From the NCBI RefSeq assembly GCF_047501175.1, contig NZ_JBEQWH010000003.1:1-64000 (forward strand): a DNA stretch of 64,000 nucleotides, read 5' to 3'. This document shows, piece after piece, positions 51,313 through 59,329 of the stretch. The notes below the pieces were generated by a model. The model was not told where the DNA came from. It searched no databases and saw nothing but the letters and a program-made list of their open reading frames with translations. The position numbers and the translations under genes are program-made. This DNA is from Methanoprimaticola sp047501175 (GTDB lineage Archaea; Thermoplasmatota; Thermoplasmata; Methanomassiliicoccales; Methanomethylophilaceae). Each line of letters begins with the position of its first letter. Position 1 is the stretch's first letter.

Positions 51313-51631
51313 GGTTCTCACCGTAATAGCAGTCACCTTGAATAATGTGGCCTTCGTCCCCCACGTTCCCGTAGAGGTCCTCCTCCATCCTGCAGAGGGA
51401 ATCCGCCAGCGTGTGCCCCTTCTCCGTGAGACTGACCTCGATGCACCTTCCACGGTTCTCGGTCTGGACGATCCCGTTCTCCACCAGGAGGTCTATCTTC
51501 TATCCCATCCGAGGGTTCGTCGACACGCTGCTGTACAGTGCGGTCTTGGGCATCGCCCCCCTCATGTACAGACATGCGATGATGCTGGTGATGTGTCTGC
51601 ACTCTATAAGGTCGCTGATCCTGAGAAACAT
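51313..51631 (-). pseudogene. MarR-like winged-helix regulator interrupted by an in-frame TAG
   Basis: ATG 51631 lies about 25 nt after a TATA box (GTTTTATATC on the minus strand, about 51650-51660). The product begins MFLRISDLIECRHIT and has a clear winged helix: IIACLYMRGAMPKTALYSS, STNPRMG, then TAG (51502-51500), then in the same frame KIDLLVENGIVQTENRG and CIEVSLTEKG. Homology continues across the TAG without a shift. After the wing the frame has no stop until 51098, inside the flavodoxin-like gene; a TGA at 51333 in another frame would give a normal end. So it carries either one nonsense codon plus a lost stop (pseudogene) or a pyrrolysine codon with an unusual C-terminus. Confidence 0.6.
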
Positions 51632-51742
51632 ATGGTTTTCCACAGCAGGTGGATATAAAACAGTCAACTCTAAAGATATCAGACAATAAACATAATAGCG
51701 TAGATAGGTAGGATCCCTCCGAACGGTCCAGGAGGGATTCAT

Positions 51743-51765
51743 GGCCTGCCCCGACGGGGCAGGCC
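51743..51765 (-). terminator. 10-bp hairpin after the homocitrate-synthase-like gene
   Basis: GGCCTGCCCC and GGGGCAGGCC form a 10-bp perfect stem with a 3-nt loop, nine bases beyond the stop codon on the minus strand. Confidence 0.6.
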
Positions 51766-51773
51766 GGTTTGCA

Positions 51774-52955
51774 TCACTGCTCGACAGGCTCGTCCGAGAC
51801 GTCGTCGAAGGTGTTGTTCCCGGACATCATGTCCTCGTACAGCAGGAACAGCTCGCTCTGGGTGAGGCTGCGGTGCATCTGGGAAGATGCCCTCCTGACA
51901 AGGACCAGGAGGTTGTCCGCATCGGTCTTGCTGATCTCGATGTCCATCTCCTTCATCGCGGCGATGATGGTGTTGGTCACGGAGTGCTTCCCGATGACGA
52001 GGGACCTCTCCATCGCGACCTCTGCAGGGTCGTAGGGCTCCAGGACCGAGCGGTTGTAAGCGAGACCGGACTCCTGCGCGAAGCACTTGGCCCCGATGAT
52101 GGGCTTGCTCGGGGATATGGGGACCCCGGAGGCGCTGGACACGAGCTCTGCGATCGTGCGGAGCTTGGTGGTGTCGATGCCGGTGTCGATGCCGAGCATG
52201 TGCTTGGAGGCCATGACGACCTCCTCGAGAGGCGCGCATCCCGCCCTCTGACCGATCCCCATGGACGTTACCCTGGCGAACTTCGCACCGGCCTTTATGG
52301 CCGCGACGGTGTTCGCGGTAGCCATCCCGAAATCGTCACGGGAGATGATCTCCACGTTGATGTTGGCGATCTTCCTGAGCATCTCGATGCGGTCGTTGCA
52401 GGTAAAGGGGTCCTCGATCCCGATGGAGTCGCTGTACGCGAAACGGTCGGCACCCGCCTCCCTGGCGAGCTTCGCATAGTCTATGAGGAACCCCAGGTCG
52501 GCCCTGGCTGCATCCTCTGCCACACAGCAGATGTAGAGTCCGTGCTGCGCAGCGTAGTCCGTGGCCTCGTAGAGCTTGTCCATGACCCATTCGTGATCCT
52601 TCTCGTAGAGGGACTTGATCTGTATGTCCGACGAGGGGAGCGAGATCGAGATCGCGTCGACATCGCAGTCTATGCAGTCGTTGACCTCGTTGACCTCCGC
52701 CCTGCAGGACGCCATGATCGAGGCGGACAGCCCCATGCGGGCTATGTGCTTCACGGTGACCTTCTCTTCCTTCCCGATGCCGGGCATGCCGACGTCTATC
52801 TGGGGGACACCGGCGGCATCCAGATGCTGGGCGATCCTGTATTTCTCGATGTTCGAGAACACCGCACCCGCGGTCTGCTCCCCGGCACAGAGGGTGGAGT
52901 CGCAGACGCAGAGGGGCTTGTTCAGAAGGTCAACTACCTCATTCTTGGTCTTCAT
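51774..52955 (-). CDS. homocitrate synthase/NifV-like DRE-TIM protein lacking catalytic residues
   Basis: A 393-residue protein of the LeuA/NifV/AksA family by overall sequence: FSNIEKYRIAQHLDAAGVPQ, DVGMPGIGKEE, LAREAGADRFAYSDSIG, DDFGMATANTVAAIKAGA and PLEEVVMASKHMLGID. The defining motifs are changed. The D-x-T-L-R-D-G-E-Q site reads CDSTLCAGEQ (residues 18-27), so the substrate Arg and a metal-binding Asp are Cys23 and Ala24. The metal-binding H-x-H-N-D reads ISRDD (204-208). It should therefore not bind the usual divalent metal or act as a normal synthase. Regulation or a new reaction is possible. ATG 52955 (or 52961) was chosen; TTTTTATAGC lies near 53018-53027. Confidence 0.8.
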   Translation of the reverse strand: MKTKNEVVDLLNKPLCVCDSTLCAGEQTAGAVFSNIEKYRIAQHLDAAGVPQIDVGMPGIGKEEKVTVKHIARMGLSASIMASCRAEVNEVNDCIDCDVDAISISLPSSDIQIKSLYEKDHEWVMDKLYEATDYAAQHGLYICCVAEDAARADLGFLIDYAKLAREAGADRFAYSDSIGIEDPFTCNDRIEMLRKIANINVEIISRDDFGMATANTVAAIKAGAKFARVTSMGIGQRAGCAPLEEVVMASKHMLGIDTGIDTTKLRTIAELVSSASGVPISPSKPIIGAKCFAQESGLAYNRSVLEPYDPAEVAMERSLVIGKHSVTNTIIAAMKEMDIEISKTDADNLLVLVRRASSQMHRSLTQSELFLLYEDMMSGNNTFDDVSDEPVEQ

Positions 52956-53082
52956 ATGCATCCCATCCAAATCCCCGTCGTTCGCCCGACGGTCTTGGTC
53001 GTCATACCATATATGCGTGCGCTATAAAAACGTTCGAATCGGCGGTATGCGGATTCCGACCGTGTACCGACCGCATCAGGTG

Positions 53083-53430
53083 TCAATCGAGCTCCTCGAT
53101 TATCTCCACGGAATAGCCGTCCGGGTCCCTGACGAAGAAGAACCTGATGTGCGGGTTGGGGGAGATGGGTCCGACGAACCCCTCGTCCAGCCTCTTTGCC
53201 AGCGTCCCGGCGTCATCGACGTAGAATCCGATGGAGAACTGGCTGCTGTCGACGTCCCCCGTCCCGTCCCCGATGAGCTCCAGATGGGCGTGACCGGCCT
53301 CGCCGAGCATGGCGATCTCATGGTCCCCGGCAGGGAACCTGGCTATCACGGGCATGCCGAAGTTCTCCGTGTAGTATCTGACACTCTCGTCGAGGTCCTT
53401 AACATGCAGCGTGGTGAGTGCGAATGCCAT
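53083..53430 (-). CDS. VOC (glyoxalase/bleomycin-resistance) family protein
   Basis: A 115-residue vicinal-oxygen-chelate protein with the two beta-alpha-beta-beta-beta modules: TTLHVKDLDESVRYYTENFG and, in the second half, GFYVDDAGTLAKRL, then FFFVRDPDGYSVEIIEE. Metal ligands are plausible at the first His (LHV), at HLELI and at the final Glu (VEII). It may be a lactoylglutathione-lyase-like or methylmalonyl-CoA-epimerase-like enzyme; the substrate is unknown. ATG 53430 begins the homologous region. Confidence 0.83.
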   Translation of the reverse strand: MAFALTTLHVKDLDESVRYYTENFGMPVIARFPAGDHEIAMLGEAGHAHLELIGDGTGDVDSSQFSIGFYVDDAGTLAKRLDEGFVGPISPNPHIRFFFVRDPDGYSVEIIEELD

Positions 53431-53485
53431 TGTATCGACACTGTAGCGGACCGATGCCGTAAATCGCTTTCGCGGACGGGACGCC

Positions 53486-54556
53486 TCATCCCAGCTTGTA
53501 CCTGAGGATCGCACCCATCCCTCCCAGGGATGCCAGTGACTTGCCGCCGTCATGCTGTCCGGACACGACCATGACTGTGCCCTTCTGGCTCTCGACCGCG
53601 CGGACGACATCGTCCAGGTCCTGCTCCCTCACCTTGGAGTCCAGGATGAGGAGGAGGTCCACGGCCCCCGCCAAGGAGGCGTTCCTCACCTCCTCTGTAC
53701 CGTACGTCCCGAGACCCTCCGGCTTGGATATCTCCGACATCAGGCGCTCCACGGCCTCGATCTCGCTTCCGACGGATGAGTCCCTGAGGACGTCCGCGCC
53801 CATCCCCGCCTTGAGGAGCTCGTTTATGCCGGCCATGCCGCACTGCCCCGTGTGGTACACGTAGGTCTTTCCGAACAGGTCGGGACGCATCCTCTTCAGG
53901 TCGTCCGCCAGCGTCTCCTTCTCGAACCCGGGGCCCAGGAGGACCACGGGCATGTTGGGCTCTATGAGGGGCTCGAGCTTCGATGCTATCTCGGCATGGT
54001 ACCCGTCGACCTGGGGCTTCTCCGCGTACTGCTTGCCGGAGCGTCCGGACCTTATGCTGACGACCTCCTTGAGCCCGTACTGCCGGAGCACGGCGATGGT
54101 GGCATCGTCCTGGTCCAGCGACACGAACACGATCCTGGGCTTCTTGGAATCGGCCACTGCACGCTTGATCCTCTCCAGCTGGGTCTCCCTCCAGTGAGGC
54201 TTGGATATCGTAAGCGAGTCCCCGTTCTCCAGGATGAGGGTGTGGTGCTGCCCGATGTCCTGGGGTCCGGTCTCGATGGTCCCCAGCAGCTTGAGCCTCA
54301 GGTCCTCCTCGGAGAACTCGATCTTCTCCATGCGGACACCGAGGGTCATCCTCTTCTTCTCCGCACGCTCCGCCCTGAGCTTGTCGGCGGCCTTCTCCTC
54401 CCTGCGGGTGGTGGAGGCGGTGACCAGGTCCCCCACCTCGATCACGTTGTACAGGTGCCAGATGTCCTCGTCGGTCTCTATGAGGACCTTGATCCCGCCG
54501 GACGCGGGGTCTTCGCCCAGGATGCGCATGGTGGACCCAATGGCATCATCAGACAT
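53486..54556 (-). CDS. pelA: pelota (Dom34) ribosome rescue factor
   Basis: Archaeal pelota, which with ABCE1 splits stalled ribosomes. The 356-residue product has the Sm-like N-terminal domain (MRILGEDPASGGIKVLIETDEDIWHLYNVIEVGD region, about 10-130). A central eRF1-like domain without the GGQ motif follows, as expected for pelota. The C-terminal domain carries LLILDSKVREQD and VMVVSGQHDGGKSLASLGG. The start is ATG 54556 (MSDDAIG); Met at 54529 is an alternative. It is divergent from carA; its leader may include the palindrome at 54609-54626. Confidence 0.93.
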   Translation of the reverse strand: MSDDAIGSTMRILGEDPASGGIKVLIETDEDIWHLYNVIEVGDLVTASTTRREEKAADKLRAERAEKKRMTLGVRMEKIEFSEEDLRLKLLGTIETGPQDIGQHHTLILENGDSLTISKPHWRETQLERIKRAVADSKKPRIVFVSLDQDDATIAVLRQYGLKEVVSIRSGRSGKQYAEKPQVDGYHAEIASKLEPLIEPNMPVVLLGPGFEKETLADDLKRMRPDLFGKTYVYHTGQCGMAGINELLKAGMGADVLRDSSVGSEIEAVERLMSEISKPEGLGTYGTEEVRNASLAGAVDLLLILDSKVREQDLDDVVRAVESQKGTVMVVSGQHDGGKSLASLGGMGAILRYKLG

Positions 54557-54608
54557 AATACCGCCGAACGCACCGGCACCGTGCCCTGTAAGTCGCCAGT
54601 AAGCGGTT

Positions 54609-54626
54609 TTGTCCGAAGTCGGACAA
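54609..54626. promoter_or_regulatory. 18-bp palindrome between pelA and carA
   Basis: TTGTCCGA-AG-TCGGACAA is an 8-bp perfect inverted repeat with a 2-bp spacer. It lies about 35 bp upstream of the carA TATA box and 53 bp before the pelA ATG. Position and symmetry fit a dimeric regulator of the divergent pair, or an RNA hairpin in the pelA leader. Confidence 0.4.
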
Positions 54627-54660
54627 CCGTAAATTGCGACTGTTCGCCCTTCGTCCAAGG

Positions 54661-54670
54661 GCATATATAC
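54661..54670. promoter_or_regulatory. TATA box of carA, possibly bidirectional
   Basis: GCATATATAC lies about 28 nt before the carA ATG at 54696, predicting a leaderless carAB mRNA. Read on the other strand it would give pelA a leader of about 80 nt. Confidence 0.5.
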
Positions 54671-54695
54671 AGTACGTGAATCTGAGAATTCTCCG

Positions 54696-55781
54696 ATGGC
54701 ACGCGGATATTTGGTCCTGGAGGACGGGACCGTTTATGAGGGTGAGCTCTTCGGCGGCGTTTCGGATGCCTGCGGAGAGGTCGTTTTTGGAACCGGGATG
54801 TGCGGATACCAGGAGAGTCTAACGGACCCTTCCTACGAGGGACAGATCCTCGTCATGACGTACCCGCTCATCGGCAACTATGGGATCAACGAGGACTTCA
54901 ACCAGTCCTCCGGGATACACGTCCGCGGACTGGTGGTCAGGGAGTACTGCACGGAGCCTTCCCCCATGTACGGCGGAAGGACGCTGGACGACTTCCTGAA
55001 GCAATTCGGGGTCCCGGGGATATCCGGAATCGACACCCGCGACCTAGTCATCAGGATCCGCACGGGAGGGACCGTCAAGGGGATGATCACATCCGACGGC
55101 TCCGACCTGGAAGGCGTCATATCCAACCTGAAGAAGATGCCCGCACCCTCCGAGAGCAACCTGGTCGCGAAGGTCGCGTGCAAAGAGATAACGAAGGAGG
55201 ACATGGGGAAGGACATCACCGTGGGTCTGATCGACTGCGGCGTGAAGGCCGGAATCCCCAGGGACCTCAAATCGAGGTTCAACATCATCACGTTCCCCTA
55301 CGACACGCCCGCGGATGTCGTGGTGGACTCGGGTGTCGAAGGGGTCCTGATATCCAACGGTCCGGGCGACCCGGCACACCCGGACATCGCGAAGACCACC
55401 GTACGCACCATCGACGAGCTGTCCTCCCAGCTGCCCCTCTACGGGATCTGCTTCGGGAGCCAGCTCATAGCCATCGCGATGGGCGGATCCACCTACAAGC
55501 TGAAGTTCGGTCACAGGGGTACGAACCAGCCCGTGAAGTACAATGGGAAGGTGTACATCACCTCGCAGAACCACGGGTACGCCGTGGACGACCACAGCCT
55601 GGAGGGCACCGGTCTGATCGCGGACCAGTTCAACATCAACGACGGCTCCGTCGAAGGGGTCAAGCACAAGGACCTCCCGATATTCACGTCACAGTACCAC
55701 CCCGAGGCATCCGCGGGACCGTGGGACACAATGTTCCTCTTCGACCAGTTCCAGAGGACAATCAAGGGGGAGAGAAAATGA
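54696..55781 (+). CDS. carA: carbamoyl-phosphate synthase small subunit
   Basis: The glutaminase chain that supplies ammonia to CarB for carbamoyl phosphate, used in pyrimidine and arginine synthesis. The product is 361 residues. The N-terminal domain begins GYLVLEDGTVYEGELFG; the class I amidotransferase domain has Cys252 in GICFGSQ, and His335 and Glu337 in QYHPEAS. ISGIDTRDLV and SQNHGYAVD are family-typical. Its TGA overlaps the carB ATG (ATGA). Confidence 0.95.
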   Translation: MARGYLVLEDGTVYEGELFGGVSDACGEVVFGTGMCGYQESLTDPSYEGQILVMTYPLIGNYGINEDFNQSSGIHVRGLVVREYCTEPSPMYGGRTLDDFLKQFGVPGISGIDTRDLVIRIRTGGTVKGMITSDGSDLEGVISNLKKMPAPSESNLVAKVACKEITKEDMGKDITVGLIDCGVKAGIPRDLKSRFNIITFPYDTPADVVVDSGVEGVLISNGPGDPAHPDIAKTTVRTIDELSSQLPLYGICFGSQLIAIAMGGSTYKLKFGHRGTNQPVKYNGKVYITSQNHGYAVDDHSLEGTGLIADQFNINDGSVEGVKHKDLPIFTSQYHPEASAGPWDTMFLFDQFQRTIKGERK

Positions 55782-58700
55782 GGAAGGATTACAAGAAGCT
55801 CATGGTCATCGGGTCCGGGCCCATCGTCATCGGACAGGCGGCCGAGTTCGACTTCTCCGGATCGCAGGCCTGCCGCTCACTCCGCGAGGAGGGCTACAAG
55901 ACCGTCCTGGTCAACTCGAACCCCGCGACGATCCAGACAGACCCGGACACCGCGGACAGCGTCTACATCGAGCCCCTCGATGCCGCGAGCGTCGCGAAGA
56001 TCATCGAGAAGGAGGGTGTCGACGGGGTCGTGTCCGGAATGGGCGGACAGACCGCGCTCAACATCTGTTCCGAGCTCGCGGACTCCGGGGAGCTCGAGAG
56101 GCTCGGGGCCGCCCTCGTGGGCACGCAGCCCGAGGCCATCGCCATGTCCGAGGACAGGGAGCTCTTCAAGGAGACCATGGAGCGCATCGGGGAGCCCGTC
56201 CCCGTGTCGAGGAGCGTCAACTCCATAGAGGAGGCCAAGGAGGCCGTCAAGATCATCGGCAGGTACCCCGTCCTGGTCAGGCCGGCATACACGCTGGGCG
56301 GGACCGGGGGAGGGATCGCCTACGACGAGGCCGAGCTCGAGGACATCTGCGCCCGCGGTCTCGCGTACTCCAGGATCCACCAGGTCCTGATCGAGGAGAG
56401 CGTCCTCGGATGGAAGGAGTACGAGTACGAGGTGATGCGCGACGCGAACGACAACTGCATCATCATATGTAACATGGAGAATCTGGACGCGATGGGCATC
56501 CACACCGGGGAGAGCATCGTTGTGGCACCCTGCCTGACCCTGTCGGACAAGGACCACCAGCGCCTCAGGACCGCCGCCATCAAGGTCATCCGCGCACTCG
56601 GCATCGAGGGCGGGTGCAACGTCCAGTTCGCATTCAATCCCGAGAACAGCGACTACCGCCTGATCGAGGTCAACCCCCGTGTCTCGAGGTCGTCCGCCCT
56701 CGCATCCAAAGCCACCGGATACCCCATCGCGCGTGTGGCCACCAAGATCGCCGTCGGGTACACCCTCGACGAGATCCCCAACAACATCACCGGCACCACC
56801 TATGCCGCGTTCGAGCCCTCCATCGACTACGTCGTCATCAAGATTCCACGCTGGCCCTTCGACAAGTTCCGCACCGTGGACCGCCACCTCGGGACGCAGA
56901 TGAAGAGCACCGGGGAGGTCATGGCCATCGGAAGGACCTTCGAGGAGGCCCTGCTGAAGGGACTCAGGTCCCTGGAGATCGGGGTCAAGGGCCTCGACAG
57001 GATCGAGATGACCGATGCGGAGCTGGAGGAGGAGCTCATCAACGCCACGGACAGGCGCATATTCGCCATCGCCGAGGCCCTCAGGAAGGGATGGCCCGTC
57101 GAGAAGGTCGCGGACCTCGCCAAATGGGACACGTTCTACGTGAAGAAGATCCGCAACGTCGTCGACATGGAGGAGAAGCTCAAAGTAGGCATCGACACCG
57201 AGACCCTGAGGCAGGCCAAGTCAATGGGATTCTCTGACGAGACCATCGCCGAGATCCGCGGGACGGACCCCCTGGACATACGTGCGATGCGCAACAAGGA
57301 GGGCATCAGGCCCGTCTACAAGATGGTCGACACCTGTGCCGCCGAGTTCGCCGCACAGACCCCCTACTTCTACAGCACCTACGGGAAGACCAGCGAGGTG
57401 CTTCCCGACGACGGTAAGAGGAAGGTCGTCCTGGTCGGGGCCGGACCCATAAGGATCGGACAGGGGATCGAGTTCGACTACTGCTGCGTCCATGGCGTCA
57501 TGGCACTGCAGGAGGAGGGTGTCGACGCGGTCATCGTCAACAACAACCCCGAGACAGTCTCCACCGACTACGACATATCCGACCGCCTGTACTTCGAGCC
57601 CCTGACCCTCGGGGACGTCCTGAACGTCATCGAGGCCGAGGATGCCGAAGGGGTCATCGTCCAGTACGGAGGACAGACATCCGTCAACCTGGCCGTGGAC
57701 CTGGAGAAGGCCCTCGAGGGGACCAAGTGCAAGGTCCTGGGCACCAGCCCCGACAGCATGGACGTGGCCGAGGACAGGAGGAGGTTCTCCGCCCTCATGG
57801 ACCAGCTTGGGATCAAGCAGCCCGCATCCGGGACGGGATACTCGTTCGAGGAGGCGAAGCAGATCGCCGAGAGCATCGGATACCCCGTGCTCGTCAGACC
57901 GTCCTACGTCCTCGGAGGGAGGGCGATGGAGATCGTCTACTCCACCGACGAGCTCAAGACCTATGTGGAGACGGCCGTCAAGGTGTCCCGCAACCACCCC
58001 ATCCTGATCGACAAGTACCTCACCGAGGCGGTCGAGATCGACGTGGACTGCGTCTGCGACGGCACGGACGTCTACATCGGAGGCATCATGGAGCACGTCG
58101 AGTACGCCGGATGCCACTCCGGTGACGCGACCATGGTCATGCCCCCGTTCACCCTGAGGCAGGAGACCGTCGACGAGATCGTCGGGATCGCCGAGAAGGT
58201 CGCACTCGCCCTGAACATCAAGGGACTTATGAACCTCCAGCTGGCCGTGAAGGACGGACAGGTGTTCATGATCGAGGCCAACCCCAGGGCGTCCAGGACC
58301 GTACCGTTCATATCCAAGGCCACCGGGATCCCCCTGGCGAAGATCGGTGTCAAGATCATGCTGGGGAAGACCCTGAAGGACTTCGGCCTCAAAGGATACC
58401 GCCCGATAGACCACTTCGCCGTGAAGGCGTCCGTGTTCCCGTTCCTCAAGCTTCCCGGAGTCGACTCCATCCTGACCCCGGAGATGAAGAGCACCGGGGA
58501 GGTCATGGGCATAGACGAGGACTTCTACAGGGCATGCTACAAGGCGCTCATCGCGGCGGGGAATAAGCTTCCCACCGAGGGCGGCGTGTACATCACCGTC
58601 AACGACAACGACAAGCCCAGGATACTCGGTCCCGCCAAGGAGCTGGCCGACATGGGGTTCACCATCTACGCCACCAAGGGGACGTCCACGTACCTCAGGG

Positions 58701-58984
58701 AGCACGGGATCGAGAACATCCCCGTGTTCAGGCTGGACGAGAACCAGAAGCCCAACGCCGTCGGCCTCATGAGGGACGGCAAGATCAATCTGGTCATCAA
58801 CACCCCGACCCAGAGGTCCGGGGCCGTCCGCGACGGATACACCATGAGGAGGCTCGCCGTCGAGCTGGAGATCCCGTTCATGACGACCTGTCAGGGCGCG
58901 GAGATCGCCGTCGGGTCCATCAAGGTGGCGAGGTCCGGCGCCCTGGGCGTCAGGAGCATGAAGGAGTTCCACGGTCTCGACTGA
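55778..58984 (+). CDS. carB: carbamoyl-phosphate synthase large subunit
   Basis: Makes carbamoyl phosphate from bicarbonate, ammonia and two ATP. The 1068-residue product is undivided, with two homologous ATP-grasp halves: VIGSGPIVIGQAAEFDFSG opens the first and GAGPIRIGQGIEFDYCC the second (near residue 555). RPAYTLGGTGGGIA and RPSYVLGGRAMEIV are the paired ATP-binding loops. The C-terminal allosteric MGS domain contains ATKGTSTYLREHG and INTPTQRSG. The length equals bacterial CarB and is not split as in some methanogens. A hairpin follows. Confidence 0.95.
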   Translation: MRKDYKKLMVIGSGPIVIGQAAEFDFSGSQACRSLREEGYKTVLVNSNPATIQTDPDTADSVYIEPLDAASVAKIIEKEGVDGVVSGMGGQTALNICSELADSGELERLGAALVGTQPEAIAMSEDRELFKETMERIGEPVPVSRSVNSIEEAKEAVKIIGRYPVLVRPAYTLGGTGGGIAYDEAELEDICARGLAYSRIHQVLIEESVLGWKEYEYEVMRDANDNCIIICNMENLDAMGIHTGESIVVAPCLTLSDKDHQRLRTAAIKVIRALGIEGGCNVQFAFNPENSDYRLIEVNPRVSRSSALASKATGYPIARVATKIAVGYTLDEIPNNITGTTYAAFEPSIDYVVIKIPRWPFDKFRTVDRHLGTQMKSTGEVMAIGRTFEEALLKGLRSLEIGVKGLDRIEMTDAELEEELINATDRRIFAIAEALRKGWPVEKVADLAKWDTFYVKKIRNVVDMEEKLKVGIDTETLRQAKSMGFSDETIAEIRGTDPLDIRAMRNKEGIRPVYKMVDTCAAEFAAQTPYFYSTYGKTSEVLPDDGKRKVVLVGAGPIRIGQGIEFDYCCVHGVMALQEEGVDAVIVNNNPETVSTDYDISDRLYFEPLTLGDVLNVIEAEDAEGVIVQYGGQTSVNLAVDLEKALEGTKCKVLGTSPDSMDVAEDRRRFSALMDQLGIKQPASGTGYSFEEAKQIAESIGYPVLVRPSYVLGGRAMEIVYSTDELKTYVETAVKVSRNHPILIDKYLTEAVEIDVDCVCDGTDVYIGGIMEHVEYAGCHSGDATMVMPPFTLRQETVDEIVGIAEKVALALNIKGLMNLQLAVKDGQVFMIEANPRASRTVPFISKATGIPLAKIGVKIMLGKTLKDFGLKGYRPIDHFAVKASVFPFLKLPGVDSILTPEMKSTGEVMGIDEDFYRACYKALIAAGNKLPTEGGVYITVNDNDKPRILGPAKELADMGFTIYATKGTSTYLREHGIENIPVFRLDENQKPNAVGLMRDGKINLVINTPTQRSGAVRDGYTMRRLAVELEIPFMTTCQGAEIAVGSIKVARSGALGVRSMKEFHGLD

Positions 58985-58996
58985 CGGGACCACAAA

Positions 58997-59018
58997 CCCG
59001 CCCCGGACACGGGGCGGG
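58997..59018 (+). terminator. hairpin after carB
   Basis: CCCGCCCC and GGGGCGGG form an 8-bp stem (9 bp counting an inner G-C pair) with a short loop, 12 bases after the stop codon and followed by CCCTTTCC. Confidence 0.6.
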
Positions 59019-59329
59019 ACCCTTTCCGTTTCTCATCCGGCTCTCTTGGACCGCTGATCCGATAATCGCCCGATTATCCTTCTTTCATCTAATCGGATGC
59101 CTGACGGCAGTTCATTTGCGTCAGTATGATTCCGATGGATGCGACAAATCTCAGTGCGGAACCGCAACCGACACTTATTCATCTTCATCTCAATCTTACA
59201 TCACAAATATCTAAATAATATTATAAAATATAGATACTTGAACGAATATAACATAATACAGTACCACATTTATTTAATATATGATGTGAAATCTAGACAT
59301 CAAGGACACAACAGTCCAAAGGTGTGAAT
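59019..59329. other. 311-bp intergenic region upstream of gdhA
   Basis: It holds nested inverted repeats at 59057-59099 (GATAATCG-CC-CGATTATC at 59061-59078, with ATCCGAT and ATCGGAT outside). Then comes a strongly AT-rich stretch (about 59180-59290) with several TATA-like elements, the last being TTTAATATATG close to 59273-59283. A 62-codon frame here is composed of AT-rich codons unlike the genes around it and is not accepted. A regulated gdhA promoter is the simplest reading. Confidence 0.4.

Noticed and set aside
59139..59327. 62-codon plus frame upstream of gdhA.
   Set aside because: It is made of Ile/Asn/Tyr-rich codons from an AT-rich promoter region, unlike coding DNA here, and overlaps the gdhA promoter.
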